NCBI RefSeq assembly: GCF_009758125.1
Contig: NZ_WRXO01000001.1
Span: forward strand, 620,001-684,000
DNA: 64,000 bases
Origin: Chitinophaga oryziterrae
GTDB taxonomy: Bacteria > Bacteroidota > Bacteroidia > Chitinophagales > Chitinophagaceae
Direction of reading: 5' to 3'
Shown: piece by piece, positions 63,949 to 64,000 of the stretch
How the letters are laid out: every line of letters begins with the position of its first letter
Numbering within the stretch: position 1 is the first letter of the stretch
The notes under the pieces: generated by a model
Told to the model about the DNA's origin: nothing
Database searches by the model: none
The model's input: the letters and a program-made list of their open reading frames with translations, nothing else
Position numbers and translations under genes: made by a program

Positions 63949-64000
63949 ATGTACTTTTTAGATCGGTATGATGCTGCCAGGCAACTGGCAATACCTTTAG
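63949..64000 (+). CDS. Start of a gene cut by window edge, possibly phosphoribosyltransferase
   Basis: An ATG at 63949 opens a frame reading MYFLDRYDAARQLAIPL to the window end. A DRxxAxxxLA start is typical of a family of bacterial phosphoribosyltransferases, but only 17 residues are visible. The 225 bp before it (63724-63948) hold no evident gene. Confidence 0.4.
   Translation, partial: MYFLDRYDAARQLAIPL

Overview
The window looks like a chromosomal segment from a Bacteroidota member, most likely family Chitinophagaceae and close to Chitinophaga. The evidence is three SusC/SusD outer-membrane nutrient-uptake pairs, FecR anti-sigma/ECF sigma regulation, a type IX secretion (T9SS) type B sorting domain beside a PorP/SprF gene, no obvious Shine-Dalgarno sequences, and many secreted lipoproteins and carbohydrate-active enzymes. 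No tRNA, rRNA, CRISPR array or insertion sequence was recognised. The species assignment is inference.

Layout. 1-4.1 kb: an edge-truncated tandem SGNH hydrolase (-), then proB-proA for the first steps of proline synthesis. 4.1-11.0 kb: a GH9-deacetylase fusion (-) faces a +-strand cluster of SSS symporter, MurQ, AnmK and a DeoR-type regulator, which reads as an anhydro-N-acetylmuramate scavenging module. 11.3-15.8 kb: SusC/SusD pair 1. 16-18.9 kb: a T9SS type B cargo protein with its PorP/SprF partner. 19.1-23.5 kb: a di-heme cytochrome, a small membrane protein, a GH29 alpha-L-fucosidase and a parallel beta-helix lipoprotein. 23.5-35.3 kb (-): an AT-richer three-gene RHS/YD-repeat operon. 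Its 2.4-kaa member has 11 Ig-like repeats and a C-terminal domain with an L,D-transpeptidase-like His...SxGC signature, and is followed 4 bp later by a gene for a secreted protein. 35.7-53.8 kb (+): two tandem ECF sigma factors, FecR1, SusC2/D2, a phosphodiesterase, FecR2, SusC3/D3, a PKD lipoprotein, a DUF4874/DUF4832-type protein and a membrane acyltransferase; together these form a double polysaccharide-utilisation-type locus. 53.8-64 kb: a mixed region with DinB-like, M43 protease, intradiol dioxygenase, degenerate pirin, COG4315-type lipoprotein, MFS efflux, a DUF4221/CxxC-lipoprotein/small Cys-peptide locus, a CDP-alcohol phosphatidyltransferase, and the first codons of an edge-truncated gene.

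How it fits together. Cell-wall and glycan scavenging dominates. Two sigma factors, two FecR proteins and two STN-bearing SusC receptors occur in one locus, which suggests two trans-envelope signalling circuits side by side. A shared promoter-like element (GGTCC, 16 nt, CGTCTTTA) lies before FecR2 and, 22 kb away, before the beta-helix lipoprotein, hinting at a common ECF regulon. The best candidates for something undescribed are the RHS operon with its putative peptidoglycan-directed tip and adjacent secreted protein, and the small cysteine-peptide locus near 61-63 kb.
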